Shown: positions 1-5,775 of the stretch, piece by piece | Layout of the letters: each line of letters opens with the position of its first letter | How positions within the stretch are numbered: position 1 is the stretch's first letter | DNA from: Lysobacteraceae bacterium | GTDB taxonomy: Bacteria > Pseudomonadota > Gammaproteobacteria > Xanthomonadales > Xanthomonadaceae | Length of the DNA stretch: 8,149 nt | Direction of reading: 5' to 3' | NCBI GenBank assembly: GCA_027483745.1 | Contig: JAIXTZ010000330.1 | Coordinates: 1-8,149 of the forward strand | Position numbers and translations under genes: made by a program | Notes under the pieces: model-generated | The model's input: the letters and a program-made list of their open reading frames with translations, nothing else | Databases searched by the model: none | What the model was told of the DNA's origin: nothing

Positions 1-908
1 CCGGCGAGATCGGGGTTCTCGGTGTCGCGGATCCACATCGGCACGCCGGCCTCGCGGCAGGGCGTGAGGCAGCGCGGGTGCAACACCTTGGCGCCGGTCG
101 TGGCGATCTCCTGTGCCTCGGCGAAGTCGAGGCGCGAGAGCAGGCGCGCATCGGGCACCTGCCGCGGGTTGGCGCTGAACATGCCCGGCACGTCGGTCCA
201 GATCTCGACGCGGCGCGCCTTCAGCAGGGCACCGAAGTACGCCGCCGAGGTATCGGAGCCGCCGCGGCCGAGGATCGCCGTGCCGCCATCGCGATGCCGG
301 GCGATGAAGCCCTGGGTGATCGCGAAGCGTTCGGGCTTCGCCACCAGCCGCTCGCGCGCCACCGGGTCCATGAAGTCGCAGGACACCGAGAGGCGCTGCG
401 CCCAGGCGCTGGCGTTCGGCTGCTCGATGGCGCGCATCGAATCACGTGCGTCCCACCATTCGACATCCATGCCCTGCGTGCGCAGGTAGGCGACGCCGAG
501 CGTCGAGCTCAGCAGCTCGCCCTGGGCCAGCAATTCGGCCTGCCACGCGAGATCGGCCGACGCGGCGCGCGGATCGGTCGCCAACGCGCGCAAGGCGTCG
601 AAGCGCGCACCGAGCACGGCCTCCACGTCGATGCCGAGCTCCGCCGCGAAGACGGCATGGCGCTCGACGAGGGCCTCGGCCTGCGCATGAAGGCCCGGCA
701 TGTCCTGATGCCCATCGATCATGGCCTGCAGCGCATTGGTGACGCCCGAAAGGGCCGAGACCACCACCGCCACGCGCGCACCCTCTTCGTCCGCGCGGCG
801 GCGCATGAGTTTCCCGATCGTGTCCCAGCGCGATTTTTTCGACACGCTGGTGCCCCCGAACTTCAGGACGATCCAGTCATTGGCGAACGCGGGGACAGGG
901 CGATTCAT
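1..908 (-). CDS. lysC: Aspartate kinase, N-terminal part (probably LysAC-type aspartokinase/DAP decarboxylase fusion); runs off left edge
   Basis: The visible 302 residues form the amino-acid kinase domain of aspartokinase, which phosphorylates L-aspartate as the first step towards diaminopimelate, lysine, threonine and methionine in the cytoplasm. Visible motifs are VLKFGGTSVS near residues 14-23 (ATP-site Lys16), VVVSALSGVTNAL around 47-60, GELLSS near 130, GRGGSDTSAA at 214-223 and WTDVPGMFS from 237. The ATG at 906-908 lies just before the kinase strand, with GAGG about 11 bases upstream. The ACT regulatory part and the 3' end lie outside the window. From memory, the Trp just after the FGGTSVS loop (residue 28) and the HRDGG..ILGRGGSDTS...VLHPRCL wording match the bifunctional aspartate kinase/diaminopimelate decarboxylase of Xanthomonadales more than monofunctional LysC; the decarboxylase half cannot be seen here. 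The gene is divergent from the phzF pair. Aspartokinase activity is very secure, the fusion less so. Confidence 0.93.
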   Translation of the reverse strand, partial: MNRPVPAFANDWIVLKFGGTSVSKKSRWDTIGKLMRRRADEEGARVAVVVSALSGVTNALQAMIDGHQDMPGLHAQAEALVERHAVFAAELGIDVEAVLGARFDALRALATDPRAASADLAWQAELLAQGELLSSTLGVAYLRTQGMDVEWWDARDSMRAIEQPNASAWAQRLSVSCDFMDPVARERLVAKPERFAITQGFIARHRDGGTAILGRGGSDTSAAYFGALLKARRVEIWTDVPGMFSANPRQVPDARLLSRLDFAEAQEIATTGAKVLHPRCLTPCREAGVPMWIRDTENPDLA

Positions 909-962
909 CGGGGTCGGCACCTCACAAGGCCGTGGGTTGGGTGAACAGGGCGTAGAAACGGA

Positions 963-985
963 ATGCCGCCTGAAGGAGGCGGCAT
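963..985 (+). repeat. Perfect 9-bp inverted repeat (hairpin) in the divergent gap, enclosing an SD and an ATG
   Basis: The arms ATGCCGCCT (963-971) and AGGCGGCAT (977-985) are exact reverse complements around the 5-base loop GAAGG. In a plus-strand transcript the loop and 3' arm hold AAGGAGG (973-979) and the first two bases of the ATG at 984, so folding would hide both from ribosomes. There is no T-run after it on the plus strand and only TTCCGTTTCT on the minus strand, so it does not look like an ordinary terminator. It might equally be a regulator-binding palindrome or a chance GC-rich repeat. The pairing is certain; the function is inferred. Confidence 0.6.
973..979 (+). promoter_or_regulatory. 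Strong Shine-Dalgarno sequence AAGGAGG
   Basis: This is the best anti-SD match noticed in the window. It lies 4 bases before the ATG at 984, which is rather tight, and about 100 bases before the phzF start at 1082. A second, weaker AAGG (989-992) lies 5 bases before a GTG at 998 that is in frame with phzF. The region therefore offers two competing upstream initiation sites for the phzF message. Confidence 0.4.
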
Positions 986-1085
986 GGCAAGGATAACGTG
1001 GCGCCCGCGAAGGTGCCGAGCATCGCGGTCGTCGGAGCGCGCGGCTTGTGGCGATGTGCGGGCAGCGGGGACACTGTGCGGATGA
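984..1085 (+). CDS. Possible 33-aa leader ORF coupled to phzF (unproven)
   Basis: An ATG preceded by AAGGAGG opens a 33-codon frame, Arg- and Ala-rich and starting MARITWRPRR. Its TGA (1083-1085) overlaps the ATG of the first phzF gene (1082-1084) as ATGA, the usual arrangement for translational coupling. An in-frame ATG at 963 could extend it by 7 codons. I recognise no family. Against it, third codon positions are about two-thirds G/C here, but roughly 86% G/C in the competing frame that would extend PhzF upstream to the GTG at 998. It may be a translated leader, a chance frame, or evidence for a longer PhzF N-terminus. The ATGA overlap and SD are seen directly; expression is inference. Confidence 0.25.
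   Translation: MARITWRPRRCRASRSSERAACGDVRAAGTLCG
990..1019 (-). promoter_or_regulatory. Weak sigma70-like promoter candidate for the aspartokinase gene
   Basis: Read on the minus strand, TCGGCA (4 of 6 to TTGACA) is followed after 18 bases by TATCCT (4 of 6 to TATAAT), pointing towards the aspartokinase start at 908. Transcription would begin near 983, inside the hairpin, so the hairpin would not be intact in that RNA. Matches this weak occur by chance in such DNA. No good promoter for the phzF side was found. Confidence 0.2.
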
Positions 1086-1954
1086 CGACCCGCGACTTCA
1101 TGCAGCTCGATGTCTTCGCCGACCAGCCGGGCCGGGGCAATCCCCTCGGCGTGGTGTTCGGCGCGGACGACCTCGACACCGCCGCCATGCAGGCCCTCGC
1201 CGCATGGCTCAACCTCTCCGAAACGACGTTCGTGCTGCCGGCGACGCAGGCGGGGGCCGACTACCGCCTGCGCATCTTCACGCCCCGCCAGGAACTGCCC
1301 TTCGCCGGGCACCCCAGCGTGGGCACGGCGCATGCGGTCCTCGAACGCGGCATCGCGACGCCGAAGGCCATGAATGGCCTCGGCATGCTGATGCAGGAAT
1401 GCGCCGCCGGCCTGCTGCCCCTGCGCATCGACGGCGATGGCGCCCAGCGCGTGATCCACGTGCGCGCCCCGCGCGGCGTCGAGCGCGAGGCGGATTCCAG
1501 CCCCGTACTGGCCAGCCTGAAGGGCGCGGCGACCGGCACCGTGCGCCCAGCCCTCATCGACAACGGCCCGCGCTGGTGGTGCATTGAACTGACCGACGAG
1601 GCGACCGTGCGCGGGCTCGCGCCGGACCTCGACGCGATGGCCGCGACCAACCGGGCCGATGGCAGCGTCGGCGTCGCGGTGTTCGCGCGCTGCGCCGGCC
1701 CGGACTACGCCCTGGTCGTTCGCGCCTTCGTCCCCGCCGACGGCATTCCGGAAGACCCGGTCACCGGCAGCGCCAACGCCGCCATCGCGGCCTGGCTGCA
1801 CGCGAACGCCGCCCTGCCGGCGCCGCGCTTCCGCAGCTCGCAAGGACGCGAAGTGGGCCGCGACGGCGTCGTGGAGATCGAGGTCGACCCCGAAGGCGAG
1901 GTTTGGATCGGCGGCCTGACGCAGACCGTCATCGAGGGCACGCTGACGTGGTGA
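1082..1954 (+). CDS. PhzF-family isomerase/epimerase-like protein, copy A
   Basis: A 290-residue protein of the PhzF family (COG0384), cytoplasmic enzymes with two similar halves and a diaminopimelate-epimerase-like fold. The phenazine enzyme PhzF isomerises trans-2,3-dihydro-3-hydroxyanthranilate; the substrate of most relatives, including this one, is unknown, and no other phenazine gene is present. Copy A keeps the residues that match the PhzF active site: Glu47 in SETTFVLP, His77 in AGHPSVGTAH, Asp225 and Ser230 in EDPVTGSA. The ATG at 1082 was chosen because the family starts just before the first strand (FMQLDVF), as copy B does. An in-frame GTG at 998, preceded by AAGG, would add 28 atypical residues with coding-like codon use, so the start is not certain; ATG 1100 is also possible. 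The gene has no strong SD of its own and may rely on coupling to an upstream ORF. Its stop overlaps the start of copy B. Confidence 0.93.
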   Translation: MTTRDFMQLDVFADQPGRGNPLGVVFGADDLDTAAMQALAAWLNLSETTFVLPATQAGADYRLRIFTPRQELPFAGHPSVGTAHAVLERGIATPKAMNGLGMLMQECAAGLLPLRIDGDGAQRVIHVRAPRGVEREADSSPVLASLKGAATGTVRPALIDNGPRWWCIELTDEATVRGLAPDLDAMAATNRADGSVGVAVFARCAGPDYALVVRAFVPADGIPEDPVTGSANAAIAAWLHANAALPAPRFRSSQGREVGRDGVVEIEVDPEGEVWIGGLTQTVIEGTLTW

Positions 1955-2832
1955 CGCGCCGCTTCATGCATCTCGACGTCTTCGCGCCGCGGGCTGGCGC
2001 CGGCAATCCGCTGGCCGTCGTCCTCGACGCCGAGGGCCTCGACACGGAAGCGATGCAGCGCATCGCCGCGTGGACGAACGTCATCGAAACCACCTTCGTG
2101 CTGCCGCCGACCACGCCTGAGGCCAGCTACCGGGTGCGTATCTTTACTCCACGCCGAGAGCTGGCCTTTGCCGGCCACCCCAGCGTCGGCACCGCGCACG
2201 CGGTGCTGGCGGCGGGGCTCGCCACGCCGCGCGAAAGCGTCGACGGCAGGCGCCAACTGGTGCAGGAATGCGGTGCCGGCCTGCTGCCGGTGCGCGTGGA
2301 AGGCGAAGGCGCGTCGCAGTCCCTGTTCGTGCAAGCGCCGGCCACGCAGGTGCTGGCGCGCCGCCACGGCGACGATGCCAACCTGAGGGCCCTGCTGGGT
2401 GATCGCCTGTCGAGCGCGGGCGCGGCGCTGGTCGACAGCGGCCGCCGCTGGTGGGCCGCCGAACTGGTGGACGAAGCGGCGGTGCGCGGCTGGGCGCCGG
2501 ATTTCGACGGCATCGCCGCGCTGGCCTCACCGCACGAGGCCATGGGCCTCGCCGTGTTCGCGCGCTGCGCGGGCGCGGATTACGGCCTCGTCGTGCGCGC
2601 GCTCATGCCCTTCCACGGCCACTACGAAGACCCCGCCTCGGGCGCGGCGAACGCCGCGTTGGCCGGCTACCTGCATGCCACCGGGCAAGCCCGCGAGCTC
2701 GGCGACCGCTACGTCGTCAGCCAGGGCCGCGAAGTCGGCCGCGACGCGCGGCTGACGCTGGTCCGCGAGGGCGGACGCATCTGGGTGGGCGGCGCCACGC
2801 AGAGCGTGGTCACCGGAACGCTGCGCTGGTAG
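1951..2832 (+). CDS. PhzF-family isomerase/epimerase-like protein, copy B
   Basis: A 293-residue PhzF-family protein, clearly a paralogue of copy A: most residues match by eye in the N-terminal half, including FMxLDVF, GNPL, ETTFVLP, RIFTPR, FAGHPSVGTAHAVL and QECxAGLLP. The GTG start at 1951 shares bases with the TGA of copy A (GTGA, 4-base overlap), which implies one message and coupled translation; the first residues MTRRFMHLDVF align with the start of copy A. Glu46, His76 and Asp227 match the PhzF catalytic residues, but the last motif reads EDPASGAA, so Ala232 stands where PhzF and copy A have Ser. It also has several extra residues in the middle (around 135-155) and a slightly different C-terminus. 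It could be a second enzyme with altered chemistry, or a partner in a heterodimer with copy A. The family is secure, the substrate unknown. Confidence 0.93.
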   Translation: MTRRFMHLDVFAPRAGAGNPLAVVLDAEGLDTEAMQRIAAWTNVIETTFVLPPTTPEASYRVRIFTPRRELAFAGHPSVGTAHAVLAAGLATPRESVDGRRQLVQECGAGLLPVRVEGEGASQSLFVQAPATQVLARRHGDDANLRALLGDRLSSAGAALVDSGRRWWAAELVDEAAVRGWAPDFDGIAALASPHEAMGLAVFARCAGADYGLVVRALMPFHGHYEDPASGAANAALAGYLHATGQARELGDRYVVSQGREVGRDARLTLVREGGRIWVGGATQSVVTGTLRW

Positions 2833-2833
2833 C

Positions 2834-3451
2834 TCAGGTCTCCGGCACCACGTCCACGCGAACGCGGATCGAATCGCCCGGGTGGTAGGGCGTTTCCGTC
2901 GTGTAGACGTGGCCGTTGTAGTCGTAGGCGACGCGGTAGCCCACCACGCGGTCTTCGGCGCGCCCGTCGGCGACCGTCTGGCAGCGCTGCTCGTAGCGCA
3001 CCGTCTCGCGCTCATAAGTGCGGCCGTAGCCGTCCTCGTAGCGCTGGCGGCTGCGGTCGTTGGCGATGGCGCCGCCCAGCAGCGCGCCGGCCACCGTCGC
3101 GGCACGACGGCCGTCACCGTCGCCGAACTGGCGGCCAATGGCCGCGCCGACGATGCCGCCCAGCACGGTGCTGGTGGCCGAGCCCGGGCCGCCCTGGCGC
3201 GCGTAGCGACGGTCGTCGTAGCCGTAATCGCGCTCGCGGCTGACGTAGCGCACCGGCTCCTGCCAGCACTGCTGGCGATAGCTGGGCTCGCCCGGGGCGA
3301 GGATCGGATCGACGTTCACCACACGCGCCGTGTCCCAACGCGGGCCGTTGCCACCGCGGTGCCCGCTGTCGTAGCGGCTGTCGTAGTACTGCGCCGAAGC
3401 GGTGCCGGCGACGAGGGCAAGGGCGGCCACGAGGGCGGTGCGGCGGATCAT
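2834..3451 (-). CDS. Secreted glycine-zipper 2TM domain envelope protein
   Basis: A 205-residue protein with a clear signal peptide (two Arg, a hydrophobic core, cleavage after ASA at about residue 20). Residues 21-95 are rich in Tyr, Arg, Asp and Gly. Residues 96-131 form a glycine zipper (VLGGIVGAAIG ... AGALLGGAIAN) of the type found in the Rickettsia 17-kDa antigen / glycine-zipper 2TM family, which inserts in or associates with membranes. The last 50 residues (VVGYRVAYDYNG ... PYHPGDSIRVRV) look like the small beta domain common in these proteins. Cys62 and Cys157, the only cysteines, could form a periplasmic disulfide. No lipobox Cys follows the signal, so it is not an obvious lipoprotein. 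GGAGAG lies about 7 bases before the ATG. The gene converges on phzF copy B with only one base between the stops. The role is probably structural in the envelope; the exact function is unknown. Confidence 0.88.
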   Translation of the reverse strand: MIRRTALVAALALVAGTASAQYYDSRYDSGHRGGNGPRWDTARVVNVDPILAPGEPSYRQQCWQEPVRYVSRERDYGYDDRRYARQGGPGSATSTVLGGIVGAAIGRQFGDGDGRRAATVAGALLGGAIANDRSRQRYEDGYGRTYERETVRYEQRCQTVADGRAEDRVVGYRVAYDYNGHVYTTETPYHPGDSIRVRVDVVPET

Positions 3452-3537
3452 CGGGTCTCTCCGGGCCGCGGGAGTGCGGCGCGAGGAGAGCGTCGGGCCA
3501 TGCGGGTCAACGCAGGCTTAATCCGACGGCCAGGCAA

Positions 3538-3566
3538 CGGCGCGTTCAGCGCGCCGAAAGCCGGCG
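3538..3566 (-). repeat. Overlapping inverted repeats just after the hydrolase gene
   Basis: CGGCGCG (3538-3544) pairs with CGCGCCG (3550-3556) around a 5-base loop. A second, mutually exclusive hairpin pairs CGCCG (3552-3556) with CGGCG (3562-3566). They begin within a few bases of the hydrolase stop, where a terminator would be expected, but no T-run follows on the minus strand. They may slow transcription or stabilise the 3' end, or be chance pairing in GC-rich DNA. Confidence 0.3.
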
Positions 3567-3567
3567 T

Positions 3568-4275
3568 TCAAGGCACCGACAGGCGCGGCGCCAGCCAGGC
3601 CAATGCAGCCTCGGCGGACCGCGCCGCGCAGGCCCCCATCACCGGCGCGACATGCCCTCCGGGCACGCGGCACAGGCTGGCGCCGATGGCGTTCGCGTAA
3701 GCGGCCGATACCGCCGGCGGAATGGCTTCGTCAGCGTCGCTGGCGATCACGAGCGTGGGAAGCCCGGTGTCGGGCAGCAGGACACCGGCGTGCGCCTCGC
3801 GCAGCACCGCCGCGCTTTCGTCGCGCCAATGCCGGAACGCCAGCTGCTGATCGGCGAAGCCCGCCTCCGGCAACGCGCGCCGCGTGCTGGCGAAGCGGCC
3901 CTGCGAGCGCCAGGGCACGACGTCGCCCGAGGCGATGAACGGCGGGACCGCCGCGACCCAAGGCGCCGGTGGCAGCGGGTTCACCAGAACAAGGAACCGC
4001 GGTCGATTCGCCGGCGCCATGCGCACCGTCGCAGCGGTCGCGACGAGCCCGCCGAGGCTCGCGCCGACGAAGAGATCGACCGGCGCCGCCAGCCACTGCG
4101 CGGCCTGTCCGACGTAGTCGTCGAAGCGCGTCGCGGCGATGCCGTCCGCCGCAGGGGCGAAGTCCGGCGTGTCGACCTGCCAGCCTTCGGCCTCGAACAC
4201 GCGACGCCAGATCGCCCACTGGCCGCCCCAGGCACCGGCACCGTGCAGGAAGAGGGCGCGGGACGGCGTCGCCAT
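3568..4275 (-). CDS. Alpha/beta-fold hydrolase (serine hydrolase)
   Basis: A 235-residue single-domain alpha/beta hydrolase, short for the family, with no signal peptide and so probably cytoplasmic. LFLHGAGAWGG (8-18) is the oxyanion-hole loop. GASLGG (71-76) is the nucleophile elbow, with Ser73. SDADEAIP (179-186) supplies the likely acid (Asp180 or Asp182), and PGGHV (205-209) the catalytic His208, so the triad appears complete. Between 105 and 165 lies a small lid-like region rich in Pro, Trp and Arg. The substrate (an ester or amide) cannot be named from sequence. The ATG at 4273-4275 is only a few residues before the first strand; no good SD is seen before it. It is divergent from the amidohydrolase gene, and the glycine-zipper gene lies 116 bases downstream on the same strand, where a TTGACC (minus strand, 3505-3510) lacks a convincing -10 box. 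Confidence 0.88.
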   Translation of the reverse strand: MATPSRALFLHGAGAWGGQWAIWRRVFEAEGWQVDTPDFAPAADGIAATRFDDYVGQAAQWLAAPVDLFVGASLGGLVATAATVRMAPANRPRFLVLVNPLPPAPWVAAVPPFIASGDVVPWRSQGRFASTRRALPEAGFADQQLAFRHWRDESAAVLREAHAGVLLPDTGLPTLVIASDADEAIPPAVSAAYANAIGASLCRVPGGHVAPVMGACAARSAEAALAWLAPRLSVP

Positions 4276-4386
4276 GGCGGCACTGCTCGGACGGGGGAAA
4301 GGCGTCGGAGTCTACGCCCGGCGAACGCGCCTTGGCGGCAACCCGGGGCTATGCTCCTGCCTCGTCCCGACTCTGCCCAGGTTCCC
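4276..4386. other. Divergent intergenic region between hydrolase and amidohydrolase genes
   Basis: These 111 bases must contain the promoters of both divergent genes. TATGCT (4350-4355, plus strand) resembles a -10 box about 32 bases before the amidohydrolase ATG, but no -35 match lies at the right distance; TTGGCG at 4332 is only 12 bases away. No strong hairpin or operator palindrome was seen. A CAGG 5 bases before the ATG at 4387 is the likely ribosome-binding site. Confidence 0.35.
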
Positions 4387-5757
4387 ATGCGCCGCTTCCG
4401 TCGATCACTGCTGAGCCTCGCCTGCCTGCTGCCCGCTGTCGCGATCGCGCAGGACACGCCCGCCCCCGCACCGGACGTCGTCATCGTCCGCGCCGAGCGC
4501 GTGCTCGCCGACCCGGCCACCGGCCGCGTGGCCCCGGCCACGCTGGTGATCCGCGGCGGCCGGATCGAGGCGGTGCTCCCGGGCGCCGATGCCGACGTCG
4601 CGACGGCCGAAGGCCAGGGCAGAGTCAGTGAGTTCCGCTTCCGGGGCACAACGCACACCGTGCTGCCGGGCCTGATCGACAGCCATGTGCACCTCACCGG
4701 CAATCCGGCCGAACCGTTCTGGCAAGCCGTCGTCGAAACCGACGAACGCGCGGCGATCATGGGCGTGCGCAATGCGCTGCGCACGGCGCAGGCCGGCTTC
4801 ACCACGGTGCGCGACCTCGGCGCGCCGGGCAACGCCGGCTACGCGCTGCGCGACGCCATCCGCGAGGGCGACGTTCCCGGCCCGCGCGTCCTTTCCGCCG
4901 GGCGGATGGTCTCGATCATCGGCGGCCACGGCGACCTCACCGGCTTCCGCCCGGAAGTCACGCGGGCGATGGACGGCGGCAACACCTGCACGGGTGCGGA
5001 GCAGTGTGCGGAAGTGGTGCGCACGCTCTCGCGCGCCGGCGCCGACGTCATCAAGTTTGCGGCCACGGGCGGCGTGCTCTCTCAGCAGAACCGCGGGCTC
5101 GGCCAGCACTTCACCGACGCCGAGATGAAGGCGATCGTCGATACCGCGCACCAGCTGGGCCTCAAGGTGGCCTCGCACGCACACGGCGCCGAGGGCGTGG
5201 CCGCCGCAGCGCGCGCCGGCGTCGATTCGATCGAACACGGCACCTACGTCGACGAGGCCGGCATCCGCGCGATGAAGGCCAGCGGCACGTACCTGGTGCC
5301 GACGCTGTCGCCGACGATCGCCTACCGCGAGAACCTGCCGAAGGGCCTCTACACGGCCGTCGTCGCCGCGAAGATCCGCGTGCGCCTCGACGCCACCGGC
5401 AAGAACATCGCCGCCGCGCGCCAGGCCGGCCTGCCCATCGCCTATGGCACTGATTCCGGCGTCTCCGAGCACGGCCGCAACGCCGAGGAAATGCCCCTGA
5501 TGCAGCAGTACGGCGGCATGAGCCCGCAGGAGGTGGTCGTCTCGGCCACCCGCACGGCGGCGCAGCTCCTCGGCCTTGAGAACGACATCGGCCAGCTGGC
5601 TCCGGGCTTCTCGGGCGACGTGGTGGTGGTGGAAGGTGACCCGCTCGCCGACCTCGCCGCCCTGCAGCGCGACCGCATCCGCCTCGTGGTCGCGGCCGGC
5701 CGCGTGGTGCCGATGCCGGAGAAAGCCGTCGACCGCGCGACCGTCACCCTGCCCTGA
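4387..5757 (+). CDS. Exported metal-dependent amidohydrolase, COG1228 prolidase (Xaa-Pro dipeptidase)-like
   Basis: A 456-residue amidohydrolase-superfamily enzyme of the imidazolonepropionase/prolidase-like COG1228 group, some members of which cleave Xaa-Pro or Xaa-Arg/Lys dipeptides and their derivatives. The TIM-barrel metal site is complete: GLIDSHVHL (His100, His102), IKFAATGG (Lys223, the probable carboxylated bridging Lys), SHAHG (His264 or His266), IEHGT (His284) and YGTDSG (Asp356). An N-terminal beta sandwich (about 30-90) is completed by the C-terminal GDVVVVEGDPLAD segment. The first 21 residues are a signal peptide with cleavage after AIA; RRSLL fits a minimal twin-arginine pattern, and Cys13 does not sit in a lipobox. 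Cys201 and Cys207 could form a disulfide. The frame is open far upstream, but ATG 4387 is chosen because the signal peptide starts there. It is probably periplasmic and used for peptide scavenging. The DUF2784 gene follows after 18 bases. Confidence 0.92.
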   Translation: MRRFRRSLLSLACLLPAVAIAQDTPAPAPDVVIVRAERVLADPATGRVAPATLVIRGGRIEAVLPGADADVATAEGQGRVSEFRFRGTTHTVLPGLIDSHVHLTGNPAEPFWQAVVETDERAAIMGVRNALRTAQAGFTTVRDLGAPGNAGYALRDAIREGDVPGPRVLSAGRMVSIIGGHGDLTGFRPEVTRAMDGGNTCTGAEQCAEVVRTLSRAGADVIKFAATGGVLSQQNRGLGQHFTDAEMKAIVDTAHQLGLKVASHAHGAEGVAAAARAGVDSIEHGTYVDEAGIRAMKASGTYLVPTLSPTIAYRENLPKGLYTAVVAAKIRVRLDATGKNIAAARQAGLPIAYGTDSGVSEHGRNAEEMPLMQQYGGMSPQEVVVSATRTAAQLLGLENDIGQLAPGFSGDVVVVEGDPLADLAALQRDRIRLVVAAGRVVPMPEKAVDRATVTLP

Positions 5758-5775
5758 CCGGCAGCGGCACGGGCG

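Noticed and set aside
833..838. A6 run on the coding strand near the aspartokinase start as a frameshift site
   Set aside because: The context is TCG AAA AAA TCG, not a typical slippery heptamer with a following structure, and the downstream zero frame is plainly the kinase.
78..944. 288-residue plus-strand frame
   Set aside because: Antisense shadow of the aspartokinase gene, whose kinase motifs are unmistakable.
909..1081. Lysine riboswitch ahead of the aspartokinase gene
   Set aside because: The gap is only 173 bases, is shared with the divergent phzF side, and shows one simple hairpin rather than the multi-helix L-box fold.
905..1843. 312-residue minus-strand frame
   Set aside because: Antisense shadow of phzF copy A. 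Only its last 26 codons are noted, because of the ATGA overlap.
1082..2832. Phenazine biosynthesis cluster
   Set aside because: Only PhzF-family genes are present; no phzA/B, C, D, E or G homologue is nearby, and the family is widespread in non-producers.
2882..3700. 272-residue plus-strand frame
   Set aside because: Runs antisense through the glycine-zipper gene and into the hydrolase gene; Val/Ala-rich with no family likeness.
3652..4386. 245-residue in-frame upstream extension of the amidohydrolase
   Set aside because: It is antisense to the hydrolase gene and would bury the signal peptide that begins at 4387.
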